Assembly: GCF_001042655.1 (NCBI RefSeq)
Contig: NZ_AP012332.1
Location: forward strand, 186,001-250,000
Length of the DNA: 64,000 nucleotides
Reading direction: 5' to 3'
Source: Gardnerella vaginalis ATCC 14018 = JCM 11026
Lineage (GTDB): Bacteria; Actinomycetota; Actinomycetes; Actinomycetales; Bifidobacteriaceae
The position numbers and the translations under genes are program-made. A model generated the notes under the pieces. The model made no database searches, had not been told where the DNA came from, and saw only the letters and a program-made list of their open reading frames with translations. This document shows, piece after piece, positions 25,664 through 39,797 of the stretch; within the stretch, counting starts at the first letter, position 1; each line of letters begins with the position of its first letter.

Positions 25664-28165
25664 ATGACTAAGTCACGCGTTTCAGCGCTATCTAACGATG
25701 ACGCTAAGGATCTTCGCAACGGGGCGAAGGAGTCTGAGAAGGCTGCTAAGGGAGTAACGAACCCTAAAGAGGCGATCCTAAAAGCCGCTTCTTTTACAAA
25801 AGCGCCAAAAGTTTCTCAGAAAACCACCACTCGCGAAGAACGAGAGGCGTTGGCGTATCAGCAGGCTAAAGAAGTTAAAGAGGCTGAAAAGCTTGCGGAT
25901 AGTGCGGTTAGAGGTCCACTTGGCAGATGGTGGGCAAAGATACAAACCAGCTCAGATAAATTTACTTTAGGTATGTCGATAGTGGCATTGGGCGTTGTTT
26001 ATGGAGATATTGGAACTTCTCCTTTGTACACTGCTCAAACATTCTTAGCTGGTCAAGGCGGATTGCAAAACATTAGTCGCGAAGCCGTTTACGGAATGTT
26101 ATCCCTAGTGTTTTGGTCAATCACGCTGATCACAACCGTAAAATACGTGTTTGTAGCTATGCGCACAGACAACAAAGGCGAAGGTGGAATTTTTGCACTC
26201 TATTCGCTTATTAGGCGAAAAGGCGCGTGGCTTGCGATTCCAGCAATGATTGGCGGTGCTGCGTTCCTTGCGGATTCTGTTCTAACTCCAGCAGTTTCAA
26301 TATCTTCTGCAGTTGAAGGTCTGCGAACTATATCTGCGTTTAGGCCTATTTTCTTAGAAAACGACAATCTATCTTTAATGATTACCGTGGTTATTATTGT
26401 GATTCTGTTTTCGGTTCAACAGCGAGGAACTGAAAGAATAGGCAAAGTTTTCGGCATAGTAGTTATGATATGGTTCGGATTCCTAGCGCTTGTTGGAATC
26501 ATGAATATTGGAGAAGATTGGGCAATTTTTGAAGCTTTGAACCCAATTTACGGCTTGAAGTTTTTGTTTAGTTCGCACAATGTGCAAGGAATGGCGTTAA
26601 TGGGCATCATATTCCTTTCCACAACAGGTGCGGAAGCCTTGTATTCTGATATGGGTCATGTTGGGCGTGGAAACGTTTACGTTACGTGGCCATTTATTAA
26701 AGTTGCTCTTGTTCTAAACTACTTTGGTCAAGGCAGCTGGATGCTACAACATCAAAACAATAAAGCATTATGGTCTATAGAAGGCTTAAATCCTTTCTTC
26801 CAGATGCTCAGCCCGAATTTACGTTATGTAGCAGTTGTGCTTTCTGTAACAGCAGGCATTATTGCATCACAGGCTTTGATTACTGGTGCATTCACTATGG
26901 TTTCAGAAGCTACAAGCCTTAATTGGATGCCTCATCTCCAGGTGCGTTACCCTGCGCGTACTCGTGGTCAGCTTTATATTCCAGTTGTTAATTTTGTGCT
27001 TTGTCTTGCAACTCTTACGGTTTTAGCTGTGTTTAAAGATTCAGAGCATATTTCGGGAGCATATGGTCTTGCACTTACGCTTACCATGATTGCTACAACA
27101 ACACTTCTTACTGTTCACATGTGGTATCAAAAGAAGAAGATTGCTGCTTTAATTTTTGCCACTGTGTTCTTGATTATCGAGATTTTGTTCTTTATAGCAT
27201 CTATGGCAAAATTCATGCATGGTGGTTGGTTTACCATGATTCTTGGGGCTACGATTCTTATCGTTATGCTCACTTGGAAGGATGGCACTAAGATTGAGCG
27301 TTCTCAACGCTTGCACATGAAGCCTAAGGATTTTCTGCCTGTGCTAGATAAGCTTCATCGTGATTTCCGTATTCCTTATTTTGCGGATAACATTGTTTAT
27401 TTGACTTCCGATAAGGAAATGAAGCGTTTGGATACTGGAATCTTCTTCTCTATTTTTGCGGATCATCCTAAGCGTGCGCGCGCGTGGTGGGCTGTGTCAG
27501 TGGAAACGGATGATGCTCCGTTTACTCGCGAATATTGCGTGGAGAATTTTGGTACGGACTATTTGTTCCGCGTTAAGATCAAACTTGGGTTTAAGGTTTC
27601 TCCTTCGATTCCTGCGTATTTGCATCAGATTATGCACGATTTGTCGCATACTGGCGAGCTTCCGCAACAGCAATCTGTGTACCCTAAGGTTGATGCGGAT
27701 CCAGATATTGGTCCAATTCGTTACGTGCTTTTACATAAGGCTTTGATGCCTGAGTCGAATATTTCTTTGCGTGGTGCGTTATCGCTAAAAATGAAGTATG
27801 CGATTCGTCATATTGCTGGTACGCCTGTTAAGTGGTTTGGATTAGCTCCGTATAATCCTGTTGTAGAAGTTCAGCCGTTGTTTGTTTCCACTCGTAGACC
27901 TCCTCGTTTAAAGAGAGAAGAAGTTGCTTCTTCTAGAGCAGTTCAGTCTTTGCAAGGTTCAGGAATTGTGTCTGATGTTGCGTCGGATGCTGAACAAACA
28001 ACTATTATGAACGCTAGAGATATTGTTAATGCAAATGTTTCTAGCGATGGCAAGTCTGAGAAGTCTGAAAAGTCTGCAAATAAGGAGACTAAGGAATCTA
28101 AAATATCTAACACTGGCAAAATCGCTAGAATAGATACTGGTCAGATTAAAGCAGTTAAAAAGTGA
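25664..28165 (+). CDS. kup: Kup-family potassium uptake protein
   Basis: A K+/H+ symporter of the plasma membrane, 833 residues, with about 12 membrane helices. The ATG at 25664 lies behind GGAGG; a TTG at 25646 is inside the RBS and is not the start. The family hallmark GDIGTSPLY is at residues 114-122, followed by RTDNKGEGGIFALYSLIRR. The first 100 residues are a Lys/Glu/Ala-rich cytoplasmic extension, and the C-terminus ends in a Ser/Lys-rich tail (SEKSEKSANKETKESK); both are longer than in E. coli Kup (622 residues). Expression may be controlled by the leader hairpin. Confidence 0.94.
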   Translation: MTKSRVSALSNDDAKDLRNGAKESEKAAKGVTNPKEAILKAASFTKAPKVSQKTTTREEREALAYQQAKEVKEAEKLADSAVRGPLGRWWAKIQTSSDKFTLGMSIVALGVVYGDIGTSPLYTAQTFLAGQGGLQNISREAVYGMLSLVFWSITLITTVKYVFVAMRTDNKGEGGIFALYSLIRRKGAWLAIPAMIGGAAFLADSVLTPAVSISSAVEGLRTISAFRPIFLENDNLSLMITVVIIVILFSVQQRGTERIGKVFGIVVMIWFGFLALVGIMNIGEDWAIFEALNPIYGLKFLFSSHNVQGMALMGIIFLSTTGAEALYSDMGHVGRGNVYVTWPFIKVALVLNYFGQGSWMLQHQNNKALWSIEGLNPFFQMLSPNLRYVAVVLSVTAGIIASQALITGAFTMVSEATSLNWMPHLQVRYPARTRGQLYIPVVNFVLCLATLTVLAVFKDSEHISGAYGLALTLTMIATTTLLTVHMWYQKKKIAALIFATVFLIIEILFFIASMAKFMHGGWFTMILGATILIVMLTWKDGTKIERSQRLHMKPKDFLPVLDKLHRDFRIPYFADNIVYLTSDKEMKRLDTGIFFSIFADHPKRARAWWAVSVETDDAPFTREYCVENFGTDYLFRVKIKLGFKVSPSIPAYLHQIMHDLSHTGELPQQQSVYPKVDADPDIGPIRYVLLHKALMPESNISLRGALSLKMKYAIRHIAGTPVKWFGLAPYNPVVEVQPLFVSTRRPPRLKREEVASSRAVQSLQGSGIVSDVASDAEQTTIMNARDIVNANVSSDGKSEKSEKSANKETKESKISNTGKIARIDTGQIKAVKK

Positions 28166-28234
28166 AGTGATTTAAGCAACTAAGCAACAAGTGCTTTGTT
28201 TGTGTTGCTTTGTTTTAAGGAGCGCGGTGTAATT

Positions 28235-29068
28235 ATGCTTGCAGATTTGCCTGATTTTAATAGGATCGAAAAGTTGCATCGCGCTACTGCGCCAAGTGAA
28301 GCTGCGTACAATTTGATTCACTGCCATTGTGTTGTTATTGCTACGATTTCTTGGATGATCGCAAGACGTCAAAATCAGTTGTTGGCTTTTAAGCAGCTTG
28401 GTAGTATTGAGGATTTTGCGGATAAGTCGCCAGCATCCGTCGAACGGATTATGCTTTGTCAAATATCTAAAATCAATAAAGACTTAAAAAATAGATGTGA
28501 TTTAGCAAAGTCGTGTCTTGAAAAATTAATAAATTTAGATCCGTTATCTCTTCCTCAAATCGATGGAGGTGCGGCTCCAAGTGATTATGTAGACGAATAT
28601 GCTGCATTTGCTGGAGGATTGTTGCACGATATCGGAACTTATTTTGTTTTAGATAAAGACGGTTCGCGCGAAGAGAACAGTAAGTTGGAGTTTGACGGTC
28701 CTCATTATATTTTGCACGGCTTGCGCGGCTACAACTATTTGATTGATAACGGTTTTAGCGAAGATACTGCGCAATTTGCGCGTAATCATACTGGTGTAGG
28801 GCTGACTCGCGAGCAAGTTGTTTCTCAGAATTTACCGCTTCCAGCTGGCGACTATATTCCGCAAACTATTGAACAAGAAATTGTGATGGTCGCAGATAAA
28901 TACAACAGTAAGTCGATTCCGCCGCGATTTTTAACAGTTGATACATATAGATGTAAAGCTGAACGATTTGGCGAAGAAAATGCAAAACGATGGATGTTCT
29001 TGGTTAATAAGTATGGCAGAGTGAGTGTTTGCAAGCTTGCAGATTTCTTTGGGCTTAAGGTTGATTAG
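28235..29068 (+). CDS. HD-domain protein
   Basis: A 277-residue cytoplasmic protein starting at the ATG at 28235 (AAGGAG at about 28218). Metal-binding HD features are visible: a His in LIHCHCVVIATI, the HD pair in FAGGLLHDIGTYFV, a His in HYILHGLRGYNYLI, ARNHTGVGLT, and an Asp in VADKYNSK near the end. HD proteins of this size include small (p)ppGpp- or nucleotide-hydrolysing phosphohydrolases; the reaction here is unknown. It follows kup by about 70 bases on the same strand and may be cotranscribed with it. Confidence 0.75.
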   Translation: MLADLPDFNRIEKLHRATAPSEAAYNLIHCHCVVIATISWMIARRQNQLLAFKQLGSIEDFADKSPASVERIMLCQISKINKDLKNRCDLAKSCLEKLINLDPLSLPQIDGGAAPSDYVDEYAAFAGGLLHDIGTYFVLDKDGSREENSKLEFDGPHYILHGLRGYNYLIDNGFSEDTAQFARNHTGVGLTREQVVSQNLPLPAGDYIPQTIEQEIVMVADKYNSKSIPPRFLTVDTYRCKAERFGEENAKRWMFLVNKYGRVSVCKLADFFGLKVD

Positions 29069-29097
29069 GCAAAGTTGATTAAGCTTTGCTTTTATGG

Positions 29098-29838
29098 CTA
29101 TAAAGCCGCTAATCCAAGTGCAGTGTTTACTTCGGCTACAATATCGTGCATAGCAGCGCTTGCTGCAGCTGCGTCACCTTCCATAATTGCCTGCGTTACC
29201 TTTTTATGGTTTAATATCGCTTCTTTATTTGGTTTTTGCGGATAAAGATTTAGCTCAACTCTGCCGCGTAATACGCTTTCGACTATTGAACTAAGTTTTG
29301 CAAAAATCGGGTTACCGCTATTTGCAAGCAAAAGAGTATGGAACTGGATATCTAATTCATGAAAATCTGCCAGTCTATTTTCTTCTACCGCTTTTACCAT
29401 ATCGTGACCAATTACGCCCAATTTATAGCGTATTTCTACATCTCCGCGTAATGCACACCCAGCTGCTGCGGCAGGTTCTACAACAAGACGAAGTTCTGTT
29501 AATGCTCGTAGTTCATTTTCTCTGTATGGTGAATGTAGTTTCCATGTGATTACTCGTGTATTTAAATCGTCCCAATTTTCTGGATTGCAAGCTATTACGC
29601 CTGTTCCGCGTTGAAATTGTACGCAACCCAAAGATGCTAATAGTCTTGTTGCTTCTCGAGCTACTGTTCTAGATATTCCATATTGTTTTTGAATATCTTC
29701 TAGTTTTCGATTAGTTTTTGGCTCCCATTTGTTATTTACTATTTCATCTGCGAGAGAATCTGCTATAGATAGATGTAAAGGAGCGTTTTCGGTCACTAAG
29801 TCACTAGAAATTTGACTTTGTGTGGTATTAGACACCAT
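29098..29838 (-). CDS. gntR: GntR-family regulator (FadR/FCD subgroup), probable gluconate repressor
   Basis: A 246-residue DNA-binding regulator. It has an N-terminal winged helix (about residues 22-95, with DIQKQYGISRTVAREATRLLASLGCVQFQRGTGV) and a C-terminal all-helical FCD ligand domain containing ELRLVVEPAAAAGCALRG and the metal-ligand His in FHELDIQFH. ATG at 29838, with GAGG upstream. It is transcribed away from gntK-gntP-gnd, the classical layout of a local repressor whose effector is gluconate or 6-phosphogluconate. The target is inferred from position. The likely operator is the palindrome at 29926-29957. Confidence 0.85.
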   Translation of the reverse strand: MVSNTTQSQISSDLVTENAPLHLSIADSLADEIVNNKWEPKTNRKLEDIQKQYGISRTVAREATRLLASLGCVQFQRGTGVIACNPENWDDLNTRVITWKLHSPYRENELRALTELRLVVEPAAAAGCALRGDVEIRYKLGVIGHDMVKAVEENRLADFHELDIQFHTLLLANSGNPIFAKLSSIVESVLRGRVELNLYPQKPNKEAILNHKKVTQAIMEGDAAAASAAMHDIVAEVNTALGLAAL

Positions 29839-29925
29839 ATTTGCCTCGTAGTTTTATGTATATTTATGGTTTCATCCTAGCAAATAGAAAATGAAAATAT
29901 AATCATGCTCAAAAAATAACATATC

Positions 29926-29975
29926 AAAGACTCTTAATTCTTTGACAAAGAGTCTTTGTGTGGTATTCTTATAGT
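29926..29975 (+). promoter_or_regulatory. gntK promoter overlapped by a 10-bp-arm palindrome (operator candidate)
   Basis: AAAGACTCTT (29926-29935) and AAGAGTCTTT (29948-29957) form a perfect inverted repeat with a 12-base gap. A consensus -35 TTGACA (29942-29947) sits inside the gap, and TATTCT (29964-29969) follows 16 bases later as -10. A repressor bound to the palindrome would block RNA polymerase. Confidence 0.6.
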
Positions 29976-29999
29976 GTTGTCAATAACAAAGGAGCTATT

Positions 30000-30527
30000 A
30001 TGGCGATTCACATTGTAGTGATGGGCGTTGCTGGTTGCGGCAAGTCTACTGTTTCTGAGGCAATTCGCGATCAACTTGGTTACACTCTGGCAGAAGGTGA
30101 TGATTTTCATCCAAAAGCTAATATAGATAAAATGTCCGCAGGAATTGCGCTAACAGATGAAGATCGTTGGCCTTGGTTGGATCTTATTAACAAATGGATG
30201 GTTGCGCGTGAAAGTCTTGGAGAAAACACAGTTGTTTCAAGCTCTGCATTAAAACGGTCATATCGCGAAGTTCTTTCTAAAAATCTAAACGTGTACTTCT
30301 TGCATTTAAACGGAAGCCATGAGTTAATAGCGCAGAGGCTAAAAGATCGTAAAGGACACTTTATGCCACCATCTTTATTGCCAAGTCAGTTTGCAATTTT
30401 GGAGCCTCTAGGTAAAGAAGAAAACGGAACCGTTATATCGATTGAAGGTTCTGTTGAAGATATGGTTCATAGAGCTATCAAAGCAGTGAAAACATATGAA
30501 CAATCGCAGCTGCAAAAACAATCATAA
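30000..30527 (+). CDS. gntK: Gluconokinase
   Basis: Phosphorylates gluconate to 6-phosphogluconate with ATP. The ATG at 30000 follows AAAGGAGCT and gives 175 residues, the normal size for the P-loop gluconokinase family. Walker A GVAGCGKST is at residues 9-17; GDDFHPKANIDKMSAGIALTDEDRWPWL is the substrate-binding signature, followed by VSSSALKRSYR and KGHFMPPSLLPSQF. It is first in the operon gntK-gntP-gnd. Confidence 0.95.
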   Translation: MAIHIVVMGVAGCGKSTVSEAIRDQLGYTLAEGDDFHPKANIDKMSAGIALTDEDRWPWLDLINKWMVARESLGENTVVSSSALKRSYREVLSKNLNVYFLHLNGSHELIAQRLKDRKGHFMPPSLLPSQFAILEPLGKEENGTVISIEGSVEDMVHRAIKAVKTYEQSQLQKQS

Positions 30528-30707
30528 ATGCAAAACAATAGCAATTGTAAAGTGGCGCAATTGTAAAGCAGCACAAAAATATACATTCAAAAATTACTAA
30601 CGCAAATAACAAAGTTGTTAGCGCATTGATCGTAAACAAAAGATCACAAGGAATTATAAATAAAGCATCACAATAATTAAAACAATTCACAAAATCATGG
30701 AGGATTT

Positions 30708-32048
30708 ATGAGTGGGTTAATTCTTGCGGCAATATTAGGTATAGCGCTTATTGTCGTACTTATTGCAGTGGTAAAAGTACATCCCTTCCTATCGTTAATG
30801 ATTGGTTCGATTGCAACTGCAATCATTGCAGGAGTTCCATATGATAAAAGTCTTACAAGCTTTACTAATGGAGTTGGTTCCACAGCATCAGGAGTTGGAT
30901 TACTCATTGCTTTAGGCGGAATTATTGGAATTCTTCTTACGCGTTCTGGTGGAGCAGACGTGATTTGTGACACCATACTTAAGAAAGCTCCAGAACATAA
31001 GCTTCCATGGGCTATGGCGCTGAGCGCATTTATTGTTGGAATTCCACTGTTCTTTGAAGTTGGTGTAGTGATACTTATACCAATTATTCTTCTTGTTGCT
31101 CGTCGTACAAAAATGCCAGTAATTGCTTTAGGAATACCGGCGCTCGCAGGCTTATCGGCTTTGCATGCTTTTGTACCGCCACATCCTGGACCACTTGTTG
31201 CTATTGATGCTTTGCACGCAAACCTTGGATTGACTTTGGCTTTTGGTTTGATTATCGCCATACCAACTGTAGCAATCGCAGGACCTCTAATGGTTCATTG
31301 GATGGTAAAAATGGTTCCTATTCAAGCTAAGCAAGACGAAGACAATAAGAAGGAAGATAAGCCACAAAATCGTCCTACATTCGCGGAAGCATCTAGCGTA
31401 ATTTTACTTCCAGTAATTCTTATGCTTGCAGCCAGTGTTGTTGATATTACGGGGCAATCAAAATCTACATTTGGTAGTGTAATCGCATGGATTGGAACAC
31501 CACTTGAAGCTCTTACAATCACTACTATTTTTGCGATGATATTATTTGCTATTCGCGCAAAGTGGAGTAGGGATACATTAAATTCTCTGGTAGGCCTTTC
31601 GTTCTCCTCAATTGCAAGTATCTTGTTGATCGTTGCTGCTGGAGGTGGATTCAAGCAAACCCTTGTAGATTCTGGAATTGGTAAAGTTATTGCTACGGGC
31701 ATTGTTCAGGCAAATCTTAATCCTCTTCTTGCTGGATGGATTGTTGCTGTACTAATTAGACTGGCGACTGGATCTGCAACCGTTGCAACCGTAACGGCAT
31801 CTGGTATTGTTGCACCTTTGGCTGCAAATCTAAATCAAGTACAATTAGCGTTACTCGTACTAGCTATTGGTGCTGGATCAATCTTCTTATCTCATGTAAA
31901 TGATGCTGGATTCTGGTTGGTTAAAGAATATTTCGGTATGAGCGTAGGACAAACATTTAAAACATGGTCATTAATGGAAACAGTATTGTCTGTTGTTGGA
32001 CTTGCAATTATTATGCTAGTTTCCGCTGTTGTTCCTGTGTTCATATGA
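30708..32048 (+). CDS. gntP: Gluconate:H+ symporter, GntP family
   Basis: An integral membrane carrier of 446 residues with about 12-14 hydrophobic helices. Start: ATG at 30708 after ATGGAGGATTT. Family blocks seen: HPFLSLMIGSIATAI, ALGGIIGILLTRSGGAD, a loop with AFVPPHPGPLVAI (the GntP signature), RLATGSATVATVTASG, and LSHVNDAGFWLVKEYFGMS near the C-terminus. It imports gluconate for GntK. The 180-base gap after gntK is A-rich with AATTGTAAAG repeats and no terminator, so cotranscription is likely. Confidence 0.95.
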   Translation: MSGLILAAILGIALIVVLIAVVKVHPFLSLMIGSIATAIIAGVPYDKSLTSFTNGVGSTASGVGLLIALGGIIGILLTRSGGADVICDTILKKAPEHKLPWAMALSAFIVGIPLFFEVGVVILIPIILLVARRTKMPVIALGIPALAGLSALHAFVPPHPGPLVAIDALHANLGLTLAFGLIIAIPTVAIAGPLMVHWMVKMVPIQAKQDEDNKKEDKPQNRPTFAEASSVILLPVILMLAASVVDITGQSKSTFGSVIAWIGTPLEALTITTIFAMILFAIRAKWSRDTLNSLVGLSFSSIASILLIVAAGGGFKQTLVDSGIGKVIATGIVQANLNPLLAGWIVAVLIRLATGSATVATVTASGIVAPLAANLNQVQLALLVLAIGAGSIFLSHVNDAGFWLVKEYFGMSVGQTFKTWSLMETVLSVVGLAIIMLVSAVVPVFI

Positions 32049-32145
32049 AATTAAAAAGATTATCTGAATAAGTTTTGTGACAGTTTTGCAAAAGTTATTA
32101 AAAGTTATTAAAAGTTATCAAAAAATTTGAAGGAAGGAATTTATT

Positions 32146-33021
32146 ATGCAATTAGGTGTTATCGGTTTAGGGCGCATGGGTGGAAACATGGTTAAGCGCT
32201 TGCGCGAAGGAGGTCATGAAGTTGTTGGATATGACGTTAGTGCCGAATCAAATCGAGATGTTGATTCTTTAGAAAAATTGGTACAAAGACTTTCTAGTCC
32301 GCGTATTGTATGGGTTATGGTTCCAGCTGGTTCTCCTACAGACACAACTATCGAAAAATTAAGCAATCTTCTCGAAGATAATGACCTAGTAATTGATGGA
32401 GGCAATACTAGGTATATTGATGATCAACGTCATTCTGCTGAATTAAAAGCAAAGGGAATCCATTTTATGGATGTTGGAGTTTCAGGCGGAGTTTGGGGAT
32501 CGACTCGTGGATACGCATTGATGGCTGGCGGCTCCGATGAAGATTATCAGAGAATGCTACCAATTTTCGAGACTTTGAAGCCTGAAGGCCCTGACGGACT
32601 CGTTCACGCTGGTGCTGTTGGCGGTGGTCATTTTGCCAAGATGGTTCACAATGGAATTGAATACGGGATGATGCAGGCTTTTGGTGAAGGCTTTGCAACA
32701 ATGATGCGTTCAGAATTAATAGATGATCCAGCTAAGGTTATGTCTTCATGGCGCCAAGGTTCTGTTGTTCAGTCTTGGTTGCTTGACTTATTCGCGCGCG
32801 CTGCAAAAGACGATCCAACATTAGAATCTATGCCTCCTGTTGCTAATGAATCTGGTGAAGCAAAGTGGATGGTTGAAGCTGCACTTGAACTTGGTGTTCC
32901 AACCCCAGTTACCGCATGCTCATTGTGGGCTCGTCAAGTATCTCGCGGAGGTGGAGATGACACTTTGCGAGTAGTTTCATCGTTGCGCGCGCAGTTTGGT
33001 GGCCATGTCACTAAAAAATAG
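32146..33021 (+). CDS. gnd: 6-Phosphogluconate dehydrogenase, decarboxylating, short NAD type
   Basis: Oxidatively decarboxylates 6-phosphogluconate to ribulose-5-phosphate. ATG at 32146 with GAAGGAAGGAAT upstream. The 291-residue length places it with the short GndA/YqeC-like enzymes rather than the 470-residue NADP type. The Rossmann motif GLGRMGGNM is at 7-15, with Asp30 ending strand 2 (suggesting NAD preference), GGNTRY near 85-90, the substrate loop DVGVSGGVWG near 109-118, and catalytic Lys165 in HFAKMVHNGIEY. It completes a gluconate-to-pentose route with GntP and GntK. Three AAAGTTATTA-like direct repeats (32092-32120) precede it. Confidence 0.93.
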   Translation: MQLGVIGLGRMGGNMVKRLREGGHEVVGYDVSAESNRDVDSLEKLVQRLSSPRIVWVMVPAGSPTDTTIEKLSNLLEDNDLVIDGGNTRYIDDQRHSAELKAKGIHFMDVGVSGGVWGSTRGYALMAGGSDEDYQRMLPIFETLKPEGPDGLVHAGAVGGGHFAKMVHNGIEYGMMQAFGEGFATMMRSELIDDPAKVMSSWRQGSVVQSWLLDLFARAAKDDPTLESMPPVANESGEAKWMVEAALELGVPTPVTACSLWARQVSRGGGDDTLRVVSSLRAQFGGHVTKK

Positions 33022-33080
33022 TCAAAATAACTAGAAAATATCTAAGGTAAAAATAGGTAAAAAATAGATAAAGATTGTAT

Positions 33081-33117
33081 AGATGGGCAGTTATGTGTTA
33101 ATTGCCCATCTATTTTT
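33081..33117 (+). terminator. Terminator of the gluconate operon
   Basis: AGATGGGCA (33081-33089) pairs with TGCCCATCT (33103-33111), followed by ATTTTTG. Confidence 0.8.
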
Positions 33118-33582
33118 GTTTGCGACACTCCCGGGTTTTGTGTTTTTTATGGTTTTTTGTTTGTTTTTTGGGTTGTTTTTGGTTTTGTGTTGGTGGTTGT
33201 GGTGGTTTGTTGTGGTTTTTTGCGTGTTTTCGACACGCCGATGTTTTGGCTTGTTTTCAATGGTTTTGTGGTGTTTGTTTTGTGTTGGTTTGCGTTTTGG
33301 TGGGGTTTGGTGTAAGTTTATCTCTTGCTGCTCAGCGCGGCTGGTTCTCCTCGGTTGAGGTTGATGAGCCGGCTGGTGTGGTGGTGGTTTGAGAACTCAA
33401 GAGCGTGTCTGTACTACTTATTAGTTAATTATTGCCAGTTCATTGTCAGCCTCACGGATTGTGGGGTGCCTGAGAGATGGTTAAATGATGGTGAGGTTTT
33501 TTGTTGGGATGTTCTTTCCTTAAAGAATGTCTCGTCTTTTTCTTTTATATTGGAGCCTTTTGTTGGCTCTTCATTGAAGTTT
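33118..33582 (+). promoter_or_regulatory. rRNA operon promoter and leader
   Basis: About 200 bases of almost pure G/T sequence (33135-33320) lead to a promoter candidate, TTGCGT (33290-33295), 17 bases, TAAGTT (33313-33318). The leader carries TGGTGGTTTGAGAACT (33382-33397), repeated in the 16S-23S spacer, a boxA/antitermination or processing-type element. A small hairpin GAGCC/GGCTC precedes the 16S start. ORFs in the G/T stretch have no codon bias or RBS and are not genes. Confidence 0.5.
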
Positions 33583-38545
<4,963 letters not shown>

Positions 38546-38710
38546 CTTGTATTGCTTATCGTTTAATTCTCTTAGATAGTATGGAGTGTTAGACGGTCAT
38601 TTTATGGTTAAGTTGTTGATTTTGATGATTGTTTTTCTGTTGCTCGCGTTCATGTCCGGTTCCCAAACCGCCAATTTGCCGCTCGTTTAAAGCGAGTGTA
38701 TAATCTAGTT

Positions 38711-38828
38711 TTGCGGTGGTCATGGCTCAGGTGAGACGCCCGGTCCCATTCCGAACCCGGAAGCTAAGGCCTGACACGGTGAGGGTACTGCACTCGATAG
38801 GGTGTGGGAGACTAGCACGCTGCCGCAT
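38711..38828 (+). rRNA. rrf: 5S ribosomal RNA
   Basis: About 118 bases, from TTGCGGTGGTCATGGC to CTGCCGCATT, with terminal stem TGCGG/CCGCA. It has the conserved CCCGGTCCCATTCCGAACCCG block. It follows 23S by about 165 bases. Confidence 0.95.
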
Positions 38829-38838
38829 TATTCTTTCT

Positions 38839-38869
38839 AGCGGGGAACTTGATTGTTCCCCGCTTTTTT
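38839..38869 (+). terminator. rRNA operon terminator
   Basis: AGCGGGGAAC (38839-38848) / GTTCCCCGCT (38855-38864) with a 6-base loop, followed by six T. Confidence 0.9.
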
Positions 38870-39009
38870 ATTATTTAAGTTTAGGTTATCGTCGAACACG
38901 TTCATATTCTTGTAGTGCGATTGTACCAAAACATGTTAGTGTAAAGAATCTTGTTAGCGTAAAGAGTAGTGTGTAAGTGTAGCTTTAACACAATTAGACG
39001 GAAGTATGT

Positions 39010-39564
39010 ATGAAAAAGGCTCTTATTAACATTGATTATACGAATGATTTCGTTGCAAGTGATGGCTCGCTTACAGTAGGAGAGCCTGCACAAAAGCTCG
39101 AGAAGCGAATTACAGAGATATCGCAAGAATTTCTAGACGCTGGAGAATTCGTTGTTTTTGCAATCGATACGCATCATCTAAACGATCCGTATCATCCTGA
39201 AACTAAGCTTTTCCCACCTCACAATATTGCTGGAACACACGGTCAGAAACTGTATGGCATGCTTGGCAATTTTTATGAGGCAAATAAAGATAAAAGCAAC
39301 GTTTATTACATTCATAAGACGCGCTACTCGTCGTTCAATGGCACTGATTTGCTGATTAAGCTTCGCGAACGTCATATTGAGGAGCTGTATTTGGTAGGCG
39401 TTTGCACAGATATTTGCGTGCTTCACACGGCTGTCGATGCGTATAATCTTGGATTCAAGATTGTGGTTCACAAAGATGCAGTCGCAAGCTTTGATCCTCA
39501 AGGTCACGAGTGGGCTTTGCGCCACTTTAAGACTTGTCTTAATGCAGATATTGTAGAAGGCTAA
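39010..39564 (+). CDS. Isochorismatase-fold cysteine hydrolase, nicotinamidase-like
   Basis: A 184-residue enzyme, probably converting nicotinamide to nicotinate in NAD salvage. ATG at 39010, RBS GACGGAAG. The triad is Asp9 (NIDYTNDF), Lys103 (IHKTRYSSF) and Cys136 (GVCTDICVLHT), and Asp53/His55 (AIDTHHLNDPYHPE) are metal ligands of the PncA type. The family includes other amidases, so substrate is not certain. It is monocistronic, with a terminator after it. Confidence 0.85.
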   Translation: MKKALINIDYTNDFVASDGSLTVGEPAQKLEKRITEISQEFLDAGEFVVFAIDTHHLNDPYHPETKLFPPHNIAGTHGQKLYGMLGNFYEANKDKSNVYYIHKTRYSSFNGTDLLIKLRERHIEELYLVGVCTDICVLHTAVDAYNLGFKIVVHKDAVASFDPQGHEWALRHFKTCLNADIVEG

Positions 39565-39618
39565 GATCTTTAGCTAAAAATATAAATAATTATTAAATAA
39601 TCAATTATTAAATAATCG

Positions 39619-39650
39619 ACGCTGGTTGCTTTGAGCTGCCAGCGTTTTTG
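39619..39650 (+). terminator. Terminator after the nicotinamidase-like gene
   Basis: CGCTGG (39620-39625) pairs with CCAGCG (39639-39644), with flanking pairs, followed by TTTTTG. Direct repeats of AATTATTAAATAATC lie just before it. Confidence 0.75.
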
Positions 39651-39668
39651 TTTAATCGGAGTGTCGAC

Positions 39669-39698
39669 TTGACTATTAATGAGAATCATTATTATTAT
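39669..39698 (+). promoter_or_regulatory. Promoter with Fur/Zur-like palindrome between -35 and -10
   Basis: A -35 TTGACT (39669-39674) and -10 candidates TATTAT (39690-39695 or 39693-39698) bracket a perfect palindrome TAATGA-GAA-TCATTA (39677-39691). This closely resembles Fur-family boxes (E. coli Fur GATAATGATAATCATTATC; actinobacterial Zur TGAAAATCATTTTCA-like). Metal-dependent repression of the downstream locus is inferred. Confidence 0.6.
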
Positions 39699-39797
39699 TG
39701 ATAGACGTTGTAAAGATGTCTTCGAGTAGTTATGTGTAAAAGAAGAGTACACATTGCGAAATAGAGAAGATGAAGTGTAGAGAGCGAAATAGTAATT

